Assembly: GCA_022571535.1 (NCBI GenBank)
Contig: JACZXR010000036.1
Span: 1 to 10,567, forward strand
DNA from: Deltaproteobacteria bacterium
GTDB lineage: Bacteria; Desulfobacterota; Binatia; UBA9968; CAXXLF01
Reading direction: 5' to 3'
DNA length: 10,567 bases
Of this stretch, positions 1 to 7,196 are shown in pieces. Below the pieces are notes generated by a model. The model had not been told where the DNA came from, ran no database searches, and worked only from the letters and a program-made list of their open reading frames with translations. Every line of letters begins with the position of its first letter. Positions within the stretch are counted from its first letter, which is position 1. The translations under genes were made by a program, and so were the position numbers.

Positions 1-20
1 GCCAGCGGCCAAGACCAGAG

Positions 21-1310
21 TCATTGCCTTTTCTCCATGGGAACAAAGTCACGTTGCTCAGCGCCCTTGTAGATCTGCCTCGGACGGGAGAGCTTCTGGT
101 CGGAATCGAGCAGCATCTCCTCCCACTGCGCGATCCAACCCGAGGTCCGCGCGATAGCAAAGAGAACAGAGAACATTTCGGTCGGGAGACCAATCGACTG
201 GTAGATAAGGCCAGAGTAAAAATCAACGTTAGGATAAAGTTTGCGTGTGACGAAGTAGTCATCTTCCAGAGCGATGCGTTCCAATTCGAGTGCGATGTCC
301 AAAAGGGGGTTTCGCCCCTTTACCTCAAAGACCGCCTCTGCCGTTTTCTTGATAATCTTAGCTCTGGGATCGTAGTTTTTATAAACCCGGTGGCCAAATC
401 CCATGAGCCTCCCTTCACCTCCCTTGACCTTTCGAATAAAGGCGGGGACCTTATCCTTGGAACCAATCTCCATCAGCATCTTTAGGACTGCCTCATTGGC
501 CCCGCCGTGCAGAGGTCCGGAAAGTGCCGCGGCGGCAGCGGCAACAGATGAATAGGGATCCACATGGGAGCTTCCTACACCGCGCATGGCGTTGGTACTG
601 CAGTTCTGCTCGTGGTCCGCATGAAGGATGAAGAGAACATCCAGGGCCTTCTCTAATACCGGATGGGGTTGGTACTTGAGCTCGGTCATCTTAAACAGCG
701 TATTTAGGAAATTACCGGTATAGCTGAGATCGTTGTCGGGATAGGCGTAGGGCATTCCGAGACTATGGCGATAAGCGAACCCAGCCAGAGTCGGCAACTT
801 GCCGATAAGGCGATAGGTCTGCTTGCGGCGCGATTCCGCGTTGAAAATGTCTTTCGCATCGGGATAGAAAGTTGAGAGGGCTCCCACCGCGCTGACCACT
901 ATCCCCATAGGATGGGCGTCATGGTGAAAGCCATCGATGAACTTCTTCATGTTCTCGTGGAGGATCGTGTGATGCGTCACATTCCAGATCCAGTCCTCTA
1001 GTTGCGATTTCGTAGGAAGCTCCCCGTACAGGATAAGATAGGCCGTCTCCAAGTAGGTGCTCTTCTCAGCCAACTGCTCAATGGGATACCCACGATAGCG
1101 CAAGATCCCTTTATCTCCGTCGATGTAGGTAATCCGGCTCTGGCAAGAGGCGGTGTTCACGAACCCGGGGTCATAACTGAGCATGCCGAAATCCCCTTCC
1201 GATAGCTTGATCTGGCGCAAGTCCATGGCGTTGATAGCGCTATCATGGATCGGGATTTCGTATTTTTTGCCGGTCCGGTTGTCGATAACAGTCAGTGTCT
1301 CTGAAGCCAT
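21..1310 (-). CDS. gltA: Citrate synthase (type II, TCA cycle)
   Basis: Condenses acetyl-CoA and oxaloacetate to citrate, the entry step of the TCA cycle, in the cytoplasm. The 429-residue product has the usual length for bacterial hexameric-type citrate synthases. All three catalytic positions are visible: His233 in LHADHEQN, His268 in GPLHGGANE and Asp363 in PNVDFYSG, with the CoA/citrate-binding stretch GFGHRVYKNYDPRAK at about 304-318. The N-terminal beta-rich segment typical of Gram-negative enzymes (residues 1-45) is present. I place the start at the ATG at 1308-1310 because GAGGG lies 9 nt upstream. The frame stays open to a TTG at 1371-1373, giving 21 extra residues that do not look like the family N-terminus. 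The gene is 147 nt downstream of sixA on the same strand. A candidate promoter lies at 1358-1386. Family assignment is very secure. Confidence 0.97.
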   Translation of the reverse strand: MASETLTVIDNRTGKKYEIPIHDSAINAMDLRQIKLSEGDFGMLSYDPGFVNTASCQSRITYIDGDKGILRYRGYPIEQLAEKSTYLETAYLILYGELPTKSQLEDWIWNVTHHTILHENMKKFIDGFHHDAHPMGIVVSAVGALSTFYPDAKDIFNAESRRKQTYRLIGKLPTLAGFAYRHSLGMPYAYPDNDLSYTGNFLNTLFKMTELKYQPHPVLEKALDVLFILHADHEQNCSTNAMRGVGSSHVDPYSSVAAAAAALSGPLHGGANEAVLKMLMEIGSKDKVPAFIRKVKGGEGRLMGFGHRVYKNYDPRAKIIKKTAEAVFEVKGRNPLLDIALELERIALEDDYFVTRKLYPNVDFYSGLIYQSIGLPTEMFSVLFAIARTSGWIAQWEEMLLDSDQKLSRPRQIYKGAEQRDFVPMEKRQ

Positions 1311-1357
1311 ATGGAACATCCCTCGGTTACGGCCAGGCCGGCCGCCAAAATTCACCC

Positions 1358-1386
1358 CTTTTAGAACACCCAAGTTCCCCGGTCAA
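1358..1386 (-). promoter_or_regulatory. Candidate sigma70-type promoter for gltA
   Basis: On the minus strand TTGACC (1381-1386) is separated by exactly 17 nt from TAAAAG (1358-1363). This would start transcription near 1351 and give a leader of about 40 nt containing the GAGGG ribosome site. An overlapping TTGACA lies just upstream but has no good partner at 16-18 nt. The -10 matches consensus at only four of six positions, so this is tentative. Confidence 0.35.
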
Positions 1387-1456
1387 CTGTCAAATTCGAT
1401 AACTATTACTTCCCTGGCAGATCGGCAGCGACCAACATCCGGTATTGCCCTTGAGC

Positions 1457-1915
1457 TCAGGCAGATGCCGGATCCAGTGTCCAACTGACTTTCCAACCTC
1501 CGTTTCGCTGGGAAAGACAAACGACCGCTGCCGCCGGGAAATCTATCGTCTTACCATGAGAATTGCCTGCCACGAGCAGAGAGGCAAGCCGGCCAAGATG
1601 AGGCAGGTGACCTACCATCATCAGAGAATTCTGTGTAGTCTTCAGTTCCTCCGTGGCAATTAGAGGATCGTCCTCGGGCCCAAGACCTTTGAACTCGCAC
1701 ATTCCTTTGCATGGGGAAAGAAAGCGAGCCAAAATTTCAGCTGTTTCTTTTGCCCTGACCTTGTCCGAATGAAAGATTTGATAGACCTCAAGGCCCTTTT
1801 TAGCCATGGCGCGAGCCACCCTCTCAACCTCTTCCCGTCCCCGCTCGCTCAAGGGACGCCGCACGTCTTCCGCTTCGGATTTTGCCTCTCCGTGCCTCAC
1901 CAAATAAGCATCCAT
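1457..1915 (-). CDS. sixA: SixA-type phosphohistidine phosphatase
   Basis: Histidine phosphatase superfamily (branch 1) protein of 152 residues, close to the roughly 160 of E. coli SixA, with no extra domains. The RHG signature is at the extreme N-terminus, with the phospho-accepting His at residue 8 (LVRHGEAK), the same position as in SixA. Further active-site positions are visible: Arg54 in SDKVRAKETAE and the second His, His103, in MVGHLPHLGRL. Family members remove phosphate from phosphohistidine on HPt domains or phosphotransferase proteins; the partner here cannot be read from the sequence. The ATG start at 1913-1915 has a weak site (AGAGG about 12 nt upstream). The gene lies between the dehydrogenase and gltA on the same strand, possibly cotranscribed with gltA. 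The family is certain; the phosphohistidine substrate is inferred from length and architecture. Confidence 0.9.
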   Translation of the reverse strand: MDAYLVRHGEAKSEAEDVRRPLSERGREEVERVARAMAKKGLEVYQIFHSDKVRAKETAEILARFLSPCKGMCEFKGLGPEDDPLIATEELKTTQNSLMMVGHLPHLGRLASLLVAGNSHGKTIDFPAAAVVCLSQRNGGWKVSWTLDPASA

Positions 1916-1976
1916 AACAATCGATGACCTCTATGCTTTCTGAAATTTTATACCACTAACTCAAATGCAGTACTAA

Positions 1977-2004
1977 TCTATATTCTCACGGTTGCTCTTG
2001 TCGA
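1977..2004 (-). promoter_or_regulatory. Candidate promoter for sixA
   Basis: On the minus strand TCGACA (1999-2004) and TATAGA (1977-1982) are 16 nt apart, 60-90 nt upstream of the sixA start. A second good -10 (TATAAA, 1947-1952) is closer to the gene but has only a weak -35 (TTAGTA, 18 nt away). Either could serve. Both sit in the AT-rich 115-nt gap after the dehydrogenase gene, so sixA need not depend on readthrough. Confidence 0.3.
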
Positions 2005-2030
2005 TTCAACCAGGTCGATCAAAATATGGG

Positions 2031-2780
2031 CTACGATCCCGTGAGTCGCATCCCGCCATCGACCGGAAGTATAGCATCGGTAACATGTGAGGCCTCGTCT
2101 GAGGTCAAGTAGACGGCGGCCCGGGCAATATCATCAGCCTCTCCAATTCGTCCCAGGGGTACCCTCTTCGCATAGCGGGCCAGTTTCTCAGGCGTGGAGG
2201 TGTCCACCATAGGCGTCCGTGTCGGACCTGGACAGATGCAGTTGACCCTGATCTTCTGCGGTGCGTGGTCCTCAGCCATAGCCTCGGTTAGGGTGATGAG
2301 CGCTCCTTTGGAGGCACAGTAAGCCGCTCGCCCGGCCTGCCCCGTTATCCCGGAGCGAGCTGAAATATTGATGATAACGCCTCCACCTCTTTTGACCATT
2401 TCAGGAATGGCAAGGCGAGAAACTACGAAAACACCCTTCAAATTGGTATCTACCGTCCGATCCCAATCCTCCTCGGAGATCTCGGTAATGCTGCCATTGG
2501 TCCTGACCCCTGCGCTGTTCACTACAATTTCCAGCCCGCCAAAATTTGCTACTGCCTCCTCAACCACCATCTTCATATCTTGCGTCTTTCTCACATCCCC
2601 CACCCGGAAGCGAGCTTTGCCCCCATTCCGCTTGATCACCTCAAGCGTCTCTTTGCCCTTGGCATCGGTCGTAGAAGTCCCCATCACCGAAGCCCCCTCT
2701 CGGGCAAAAAGGATGGCTATTGCCCGCCCTAGGCCAGAGCCAAATCCTGTCACCAGAGCAATCTTTCCTCTAAGACGCAT
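2031..2780 (-). CDS. Short-chain dehydrogenase/reductase (FabG-like), catalytic Ser replaced by Ala
   Basis: Classical SDR-fold NAD(P)-dependent oxidoreductase of 249 residues, the standard length. Visible motifs are the dinucleotide-binding TGFGSGLG (11-18), GDV (61-63), the NSAG variant of NNAG (88-91), Asn113 in the DTNLKG helix, the YCASK active site (Tyr154, Lys158) and PGPTRTPM (184-191). Ungapped alignment of NISARSG...AAYCASK with the family pattern (NISSxxG...xxYxASK) puts Ala141 where the catalytic Ser should be. Ser140 and Ser143 flank it and might substitute. The closest general types are 3-oxoacyl-ACP reductase and glucose/acetoin dehydrogenase families; the substrate cannot be told from sequence. 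The ATG start is preceded by AAAGAGGG at a short spacing of about 3 nt. It has no obvious pathway partner nearby and is separated by 675 nt from the upstream gene. Confidence 0.9.
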   Translation of the reverse strand: MRLRGKIALVTGFGSGLGRAIAILFAREGASVMGTSTTDAKGKETLEVIKRNGGKARFRVGDVRKTQDMKMVVEEAVANFGGLEIVVNSAGVRTNGSITEISEEDWDRTVDTNLKGVFVVSRLAIPEMVKRGGGVIINISARSGITGQAGRAAYCASKGALITLTEAMAEDHAPQKIRVNCICPGPTRTPMVDTSTPEKLARYAKRVPLGRIGEADDIARAAVYLTSDEASHVTDAILPVDGGMRLTGS

Positions 2781-3455
2781 GGACCCTCTTTCTGGTTTGA
2801 TTAAATTTCTACCTAGCAGTGATTCGCAGGATCATGTGTGCAATTAACCCCGATCCGAAATTAATCAGTTAAAGAAATCTTCCCTGATGAGCATCAGACC
2901 ACGCCAAACACCTGTTTCAAGCATGAATTAGCAACTCACCTTTAGTGTAGTTGCAGACCTACTATCAAAATGCCGGCAACTGGTGTCCTAAGCCGCTCAA
3001 CACCAAAAATGCCTCGATTATTTTTCGGATCGGGGTTAATCCGTCCACCACACGAAAGGTCCGCCGCATGCCTTTGGGACACAAGATCGAATCACCCATG
3101 CCCAAAACAAGGCGTCCTTGACCACTCCACAGCACACTTCGTTCACGGTGTGTTCGAGGTGTCCCTCATGATCTCTCTGCCCATCAACAACACCTTACAG
3201 CGCTTCTAAATCAGTCCGCGCCGGATGCTGTCATACCAAATGCTTTTCCCTAACTTCTGAATCACTAGAAGCGTATTTCTCTCTCTTGAATCACCTCTGC
3301 CCTAAAGGCCACTCACCCAACAAACATTTTTATCACATTAGCAAGATGCCCATGTCAAATAAACTAACCCCAACTATTAAAGATGTCCTTAGAAGAGGAT
3401 ATTCACAAGAGATGTAAATATATCCCGATCAGTGGACAGTGCCCGGAGGCTCCTC
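2781..3455. other. 675-nt gene-free stretch with inverted repeats
   Basis: I see no convincing gene here. Open frames on both strands (for example 2970-3209 plus, 3036-3194 minus) lack ribosome sites and resemble no family I know. The stretch holds the 18-bp inverted repeat at 2843-3040. It also holds a second smaller one, CGCTTCTA (3201-3208) against TAGAAGCG (3266-3273). It is more AT-rich than its flanks. It looks like decayed sequence, possibly an old insertion, plus the upstream region of the dehydrogenase gene, whose promoter I could not identify. Confidence 0.5.
2843..3040. repeat. Perfect 18-bp inverted repeat pair spanning 198 bp
   Basis: The 18 bases at 2843-2860 are the exact reverse complement of 3023-3040. 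The similarity continues imperfectly inward (TTAATC against TAATC with a 1-nt shift). The 162-nt interior shows no self-complementarity on that scale and no open frame of interest. The geometry fits the ends of a miniature non-autonomous element or a fossil insertion. I did not identify flanking target-site duplications. A long-range operator is the alternative, since the left arm lies 63 nt upstream of the dehydrogenase start. Confidence 0.6.
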
Positions 3456-4010
3456 CTAGTCTTTAAAGGAATGGTTCTTTAGAAAGAGATCGGCTTCCCG
3501 CTGACTAAAAAAGACCATGCACACCTCCTGCACGGTGACCTCGGAGGCGAGAAAATCCTGGATGGCCTTAGAACAGACCTGCGCCGCCTGATCCAACGGA
3601 TAGCCGTAGATCCCGGTAGAGATGGCCGGAAACGCCACTGTCTTGAGCCCCTTCTTACCCGCGAGGGCCAGAGAGTTTCGGTAACAGGCAGCCAGCTGAT
3701 CGGCCTTTTCCTTTCCCCCGCCGCCAAAGACCGGGCCTACGGTATGAATCACATACCTCGCAGCCATCTTGCCGGCGGTTGTGATCACGGCCTCCCCCGT
3801 TGGTAACCCCTGAGGGTATCGAGTGCGGCGGATCTCCTTGCACTCCTTGAGGATCTCGGCTCCTCCCGCTCGGTGAATGGCACCGTCCACTCCACCCCCG
3901 CCCATCAAAGTGCTGTTGGCCGCGTTGACGATTGCATCCACGTCCTCTCTGGTGATATTTCCCACCTTGACTACCACGTGCCCTTTGACAAACTTCTTCA
4001 GTTCTCCCAT
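3456..4010 (-). CDS. Macro-domain protein, O-acetyl-ADP-ribose deacetylase / ADP-ribosyl hydrolase (YmdB/MacroD type)
   Basis: Stand-alone macro domain of 184 residues, typical for YmdB/MacroD-like enzymes, which deacetylate O-acetyl-ADP-ribose and can remove ADP-ribose from acidic side chains. Visible motifs are GNIT (17-20), the ADP-ribose-binding IVNAANSTLMGGGGVDGAIH (27-46) with Asp42 at the position of the catalytic Asp of YmdB, HTVGPV (89-94), and the phosphate-binding loop FPAISTGIYGYP (127-138). No signal peptide or membrane segment is seen. ATG start with TTGAGG upstream. The gene begins 13 nt after the stop of the MetE-like gene on the same strand, so the two are almost certainly cotranscribed. 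The link may be metabolic (SAM/methyl or NAD turnover), but that is inference. The family call is secure. Confidence 0.93.
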   Translation of the reverse strand: MGELKKFVKGHVVVKVGNITREDVDAIVNAANSTLMGGGGVDGAIHRAGGAEILKECKEIRRTRYPQGLPTGEAVITTAGKMAARYVIHTVGPVFGGGGKEKADQLAACYRNSLALAGKKGLKTVAFPAISTGIYGYPLDQAAQVCSKAIQDFLASEVTVQEVCMVFFSQREADLFLKNHSFKD

Positions 4011-4023
4011 AAAGCCTCAAGAT

Positions 4024-5169
4024 TTATCCCCATACCTGCCGCGCCGTCTCCACCACGATCTCAAGCTTTCTCTTCTGGTCGTCCTCGCCGATCAGATTGC
4101 CCGCAACGTCCGAGGCAAAGCCGCACTGAGGACTTATCGCAAGCTGGGCGAGAGATACATATTTAGTCGCCTCATCGATCCGCCGCTTGAGCTCATCGAT
4201 GGTTTCCATCTTGGGAACCTTGGTGCTTACCAGGCCCAACACCACAACTTTACCCTTTGGAACGAATCTCAGAGGGGCAAAGGTTCCCGCCCTGACGCTA
4301 TCGTATTCGAGCAGAAAGCGATCGTGGCTCAGCTCATTAAAGAGTCTTTCAGCAATGGCGTCGTAGGCCCCTTCTCGGTGCCACATGCTCCGCTGATTCC
4401 CTCGGCACAGATGGATGCCAAAGGTGACCCCAGAAAATCCTTCAAGGACCTCATTGTCGGCATTGAGCGACCGGGCAAAGTTAGCCATGGGGTCCTCTCC
4501 CCGTCGGCGCATCGCCTCAAGCGACGGGGAATCGACGTACGCGGTGTACCCCGGGGCATCGATCTGAACATAGCGGCAGCCCGCTTCTTCCAACCCACGC
4601 ACCAATTCCCGCTCGATCCGGACCACATCGGCCAAGAACTCCTCCGTCCCCGAATAGACGGAGGTAGAATTCTCATAGTTAAATCGCTGAGAGATTCGGT
4701 CGGGACCGATCAGCGTTACCTTTGCAGGTTTCTTGGCCACGCTGCTCAAAAGGAGGTACTCCTCCAACGGAACGTTCCGTACCAGCCGGAGCCGCTCTAC
4801 CACCGGCCGGCGATGGAGCACTGCCACGCCCCTTTTACCTTCGCGCGGAAAATCCCATCTCTGGAGCGGTTTTCCACCCTTCGCATAGCCCTCCATCGTC
4901 TTCCAGTCCGGTCGCTCCGCCTCGAAACCGGAAATGGAGGCTCCGAAACTATCCTGGAAATTGAGGCGGCGGTATTCTCCGTCGGTGACGACCTCCAAGC
5001 CCACTCCCTCTTGAAGGAGGACCGCATCGCGAATGGCGTTATCTTCGACAGCGCGCAACTCTTCGGCGCCGATCTTTCCCTCGTCGTAACGCAAACGTAT
5101 CTCTTTGAGCCTGGTGGGACGCAGCAAACTGCCAACCACGTCGCTCCTGATAGTGGACAGTTCATTCAT
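4024..5169 (-). CDS. Core MetE-like cobalamin-independent methionine synthase family protein (YxjG/YxjH type)
   Basis: Single-domain relative of the C-terminal catalytic half of MetE (UROD/MetE TIM barrel), 381 residues, similar in length to B. subtilis YxjG/YxjH, about half of full MetE. The zinc/thiol site is complete: His253 and Cys255 in GIHLCRGN, Glu288 in LLEYDS and Cys349 in SPQCGF. The N-terminal RSDVVGSLLRP and VTDGEYRR (61-68) also fit the family. It probably transfers a methyl group to a thiol such as homocysteine; the methyl donor cannot be determined because the N-terminal MetE domain is missing. I place the start at the ATG at 5167-5169, which has a strong GGAGG 7 nt upstream. 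The frame stays open to a TTG at 5218-5220. First gene of a pair with the macro-domain gene and divergent from agcS; no SAM or cobalamin riboswitch was recognised in its leader. Confidence 0.9.
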   Translation of the reverse strand: MNELSTIRSDVVGSLLRPTRLKEIRLRYDEGKIGAEELRAVEDNAIRDAVLLQEGVGLEVVTDGEYRRLNFQDSFGASISGFEAERPDWKTMEGYAKGGKPLQRWDFPREGKRGVAVLHRRPVVERLRLVRNVPLEEYLLLSSVAKKPAKVTLIGPDRISQRFNYENSTSVYSGTEEFLADVVRIERELVRGLEEAGCRYVQIDAPGYTAYVDSPSLEAMRRRGEDPMANFARSLNADNEVLEGFSGVTFGIHLCRGNQRSMWHREGAYDAIAERLFNELSHDRFLLEYDSVRAGTFAPLRFVPKGKVVVLGLVSTKVPKMETIDELKRRIDEATKYVSLAQLAISPQCGFASDVAGNLIGEDDQKRKLEIVVETARQVWG

Positions 5170-5236
5170 TCTCCGACCTCCACAGCCAAAACCTCTATCA
5201 CGAATGCTGGTAGGCGCCAAGAATGGATCGAGCGTT

Positions 5237-5257
5237 TCTCCTTCACCCGAAAGGAGA
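5237..5257. other. 7-bp perfect hairpin in the divergent intergenic region
   Basis: TCTCCTT (5237-5243) pairs with AAGGAGA (5251-5257) across a 7-nt loop. It lies about 70 nt upstream of the MetE-like start, where it would be in that gene's leader, and upstream of the agcS promoter candidate. No T-tract follows on either strand. It could be a regulatory leader hairpin or a dyad operator; nothing decides. Confidence 0.35.
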
Positions 5258-5288
5258 TAACAGGTGGGCTGTTGATTCGCGTTTTTGA

Positions 5289-5317
5289 TTGACGTAGTTT
5301 CCTGAATCTAATACAAA
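5289..5317 (+). promoter_or_regulatory. Candidate sigma70-type promoter for agcS
   Basis: TTGACG (5289-5294) and TACAAA (5312-5317) are 17 nt apart, predicting a start near 5324 and a leader of about 65 nt. An overlapping alternative is TTGATT with TAATAC at 18 nt. The leader contains a small inverted repeat (GGAAGG/CCTTCC) just before the ribosome site. No glycine riboswitch was recognised. Confidence 0.4.
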
Positions 5318-5389
5318 CGCAATCGAATTCTTTAGCGGCGCACAAGTACGAGGGGAAGGAGACCGAAAGCCCCCTTCCTACAAAGAGGA

Positions 5390-6793
5390 ATGATGAAAGC
5401 GATAATTGATCTGGTAAGTTTCATCAACTCCTATGTCTGGGGCCTCCCGATGATAGTTCTCCTGATCGGGACCGGTATCTGGCTCACCCTAGGAACACGC
5501 TTTGTCCAGGTCCGGCAGTTCTGCCACGCCTGGCGTCTCACGCTCCGTGGTGCCTTCCGGAAGGATGTGACAGAACAGGTTCCAGGCGACATTACCCCCT
5601 TCCAGGCACTCATGACCGCTATCTCGGCTACCGTAGGAAACGGAAACATCGCGGGAGTAGCCACGGCCATCGCGGCGGGTGGACCGGGCGCAGCGTTCTG
5701 GATGTGGCTCACCGGATTGGTGGGGATGGCGACCAAGTATGCGGAAGCCATGCTGGGGGTCAAGTATCGGGAGGAGAGGACTGACGGGACAATGGCCGGA
5801 GGGAGCATGTATTTCCTGAAGAATGGGCTTCGCATCCCCTGGCTTGGGTGGCTCTTTGCATTATTCGGCGCCATAGCGGCATTAGGGATCGGCAACATGG
5901 TTCAGGCCAACTCTGTGGCTCTGGTCTTTCGCACCGAACTGGGAGTGCCGGATTGGATCACAGGAATCGTCCTGGCGGTGCTCACCTGGATGGTCATTAT
6001 CGGAGGGATCAAGCGTATTGGCAGCGTGGCGGAGGTGCTGGTACCGGTGATGTGTGTTGTTTATTTTCTTGGCGGGATGATCATCATCTTGCTCAAGATC
6101 ACCAAGGTTCCCGCCGCCTTTGCCCTGATTTTCAAGAGTGCATTTACTGGCCACGCGGCTGTGGGAGGCTTCGCCGGGGCAGTAGTCCGTGAGACCATGC
6201 GCAAAGGTGTATCTCGTGGAATTTTCTCCAACGAGGCGGGGCTCGGGACGGCCTCGATCGCCCATGCGGCAGCTCAGACCCGAGACCCGGTCCGGCAGGG
6301 GAACATCGCGATGCTGGGCGTTTTCATCGACACCATCATCATCAACACGATCACAACCTTGTCGATTGTGCTAACGGGGGCGTTTTTTGCAGAAGTTATT
6401 GTTGGCGGTAAGGTGCAGGGTCTTACTAGCACCGCCCTGACGGCTCACGCTTTCAGCGAAGTTCTGGGACCCCTGGGGGGATGGATCGTCGCCTTTGGCT
6501 CGGTCACCTTCGGTTATTCCACACTGCTGGCCTGGTCTTACTACGGCCTAAAATGCACCGACTACATCTTCGGCGTTCGGGTATCGCTCCCGTACCGGTG
6601 GGTCTGGTGCTTTGTGATATTCATCGGAGCCTACTTCTCGAAGGATCTCGCCGGGATCAAGTTAATATGGGGTATTGCTGACATTCTGAATGGTGCGATG
6701 GCCATCCCTAATCTCGTTGGCTTGCTCGGGATGAGCATGCTCCTCTTCCGTGAGACCTTGGCTTATACCGGAAGCTCATCCAGTGAGGGCTAA
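5390..6793 (+). CDS. Alanine/glycine:cation symporter (AGCS family)
   Basis: Inner-membrane secondary transporter that imports alanine or glycine with Na+ or H+. The 467-residue length is normal for the family. Hydrophobic segments run through the protein, roughly 19-35, 73-98, 100-120, 150-180, 188-206, 215-237, 302-335, 360-386, 402-416 and 428-453. Signature stretches are SATVGNGNIAGVATAI (79-94), GGPGAAFWMWLTGLVG (97-112, very close to the family signature) and GIFSNEAGLGTASIAHAAA (277-295). Two adjacent ATGs (5390 and 5393) could start it. AGAGGA immediately precedes the first, so the second, with 4 nt from GAGG, is slightly more plausible. It is divergent from the MetE-like gene. Tandem hairpins follow the stop. 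The last 20 codons before the polar tail are echoed by a relic at 10351-10413. Family certain; alanine versus glycine preference not readable. Confidence 0.95.
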   Translation: MMKAIIDLVSFINSYVWGLPMIVLLIGTGIWLTLGTRFVQVRQFCHAWRLTLRGAFRKDVTEQVPGDITPFQALMTAISATVGNGNIAGVATAIAAGGPGAAFWMWLTGLVGMATKYAEAMLGVKYREERTDGTMAGGSMYFLKNGLRIPWLGWLFALFGAIAALGIGNMVQANSVALVFRTELGVPDWITGIVLAVLTWMVIIGGIKRIGSVAEVLVPVMCVVYFLGGMIIILLKITKVPAAFALIFKSAFTGHAAVGGFAGAVVRETMRKGVSRGIFSNEAGLGTASIAHAAAQTRDPVRQGNIAMLGVFIDTIIINTITTLSIVLTGAFFAEVIVGGKVQGLTSTALTAHAFSEVLGPLGGWIVAFGSVTFGYSTLLAWSYYGLKCTDYIFGVRVSLPYRWVWCFVIFIGAYFSKDLAGIKLIWGIADILNGAMAIPNLVGLLGMSMLLFRETLAYTGSSSSEG

Positions 6794-6796
6794 AGG

Positions 6797-6847
6797 CTCG
6801 CACATTCCCAGTTGTGCGAGACTGCCCGATGCTCCTTCTGGGGAGCA
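6797..6847 (+). terminator. Tandem hairpins directly after the agcS stop
   Basis: CTCGCACA (6797-6804) pairs with TGTGCGAG (6813-6820). Then TGCTCC (6830-6835) pairs with GGAGCA (6842-6847). The first stem starts 3 nt after the TAA stop. Position fits transcript termination or 3'-end protection, but neither hairpin is followed by a run of T, so classic intrinsic termination is doubtful. Confidence 0.35.
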
Positions 6848-6902
6848 GTGACTCCAAGAAAGGCTTCGTAATCACAAGCAGCTTCACCCCGAGAAACCCC
6901 CG

Positions 6903-6926
6903 TGCCACGGACTTACGTCCGTGGCA
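6903..6926. repeat. Perfect 10-bp palindrome with TTAC loop
   Basis: TGCCACGGAC and GTCCGTGGCA flank the 4-nt loop TTAC, a very stable hairpin on either strand. It resembles the subterminal hairpins at the ends of IS200/IS605-type elements, but no transposase or tnpB gene lies beside it. A solitary REP-like palindrome is equally possible. Confidence 0.55.
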
Positions 6927-7093
6927 TTGTGGCCGGAGTTTGGGTTGAGATCGTACGGGGTTCTTGCCCGCGCTCATGTATGGGGCGTTCTGTCGTTTGA
7001 CCTTGAGGCTACCTTTCGTTCGACCTAGCGGCTCTCGACAGGCGGCCCGAGTTCCCTTCGGGTCTGAGCCTCATGGTTCGAGTCCCTCACCAT

Positions 7094-7123
7094 GACCCTG
7101 AGCATAGTCGAAGGGTCAGGGTC
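7094..7123. repeat. Dispersed-repeat-like dyad (CCCTGAGC...GTCGAAGGG type)
   Basis: The core CCCTGAGCATAGTCGAAGGG at 7096-7115 looks like a variant of a short repeat commonly dispersed in environmental bacterial genomes (CCCTGAGC-n-GTCGAAGGG), recognised from memory. GACCCTGA (7094-7101) and TCAGGGTC (7116-7123) form an 8-bp stem around it. It is likely a REP-like intergenic repeat. Confidence 0.5.
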
Positions 7124-7196
7124 GAAGACAGGCCGAGGGCTCGACAGATGGAACGGGGTAAACCGCAACCGGGCGAAGGCGTGCACCGATCTCCGG

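Larger units (their letters stand above)
6794..7196. other. 403-nt gene-free stretch rich in inverted repeats
   Basis: No gene is supported. The stretch separates the convergent agcS and the PDDEXK-like gene. It contains tandem hairpins after agcS, a 10-bp palindrome, a REP-like repeat and several smaller dyads: CCCGA/TCGGG near 7046-7061 and CATGG/CCATG near 7072-7094. CTCGACAG also occurs twice (near 7033 and 7139). It could be repeat debris or part of a structured RNA; no family can be assigned by eye. Confidence 0.5.

Noticed and set aside
24..485. Open plus-strand frame of 153 codons at the left end
   Set aside because: It lies antisense inside the citrate synthase gene, whose frame has catalytic motifs throughout; the plus frame has no family resemblance or ribosome site.
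2970..3209. 79-codon plus-strand frame and a 52-codon minus-strand frame (3036-3194) as a possible small gene or transposase fragment
   Set aside because: No ribosome site, no recognisable motif, and the minus frame lacks a clear start. Kept only as unexplained sequence.
3383..3466. 27-codon plus-strand reading frame starting MSLEEDIHKRC
   Set aside because: No Shine-Dalgarno sequence, overlaps the end of the macro-domain gene, and no similarity recognised.
3877..5292. Plus-strand open frame of 471 codons
   Set aside because: It is opposite the macro-domain and MetE-like genes, which have complete motifs. Length reflects codon bias of the sense strand; the product is low-complexity and resembles nothing.
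5170..5389. SAM, cobalamin or glycine riboswitch controlling the MetE-like gene or agcS
   Set aside because: I looked on both strands for conserved cores; only a simple 7-bp hairpin is present.
6708..6977. 89-codon minus-strand frame covering the agcS end and the palindrome
   Set aside because: Overlaps agcS antisense, passes through perfect hairpins and has no motif; treated as a shadow.
7040..7095. tRNA-like look: GGTTCGAGTCC following hairpin-like sequence
   Set aside because: The TTCGAGT loop is flanked by CATGG and CCCTC, which do not pair as a T-stem. No acceptor stem, anticodon arm or CCA context can be built.
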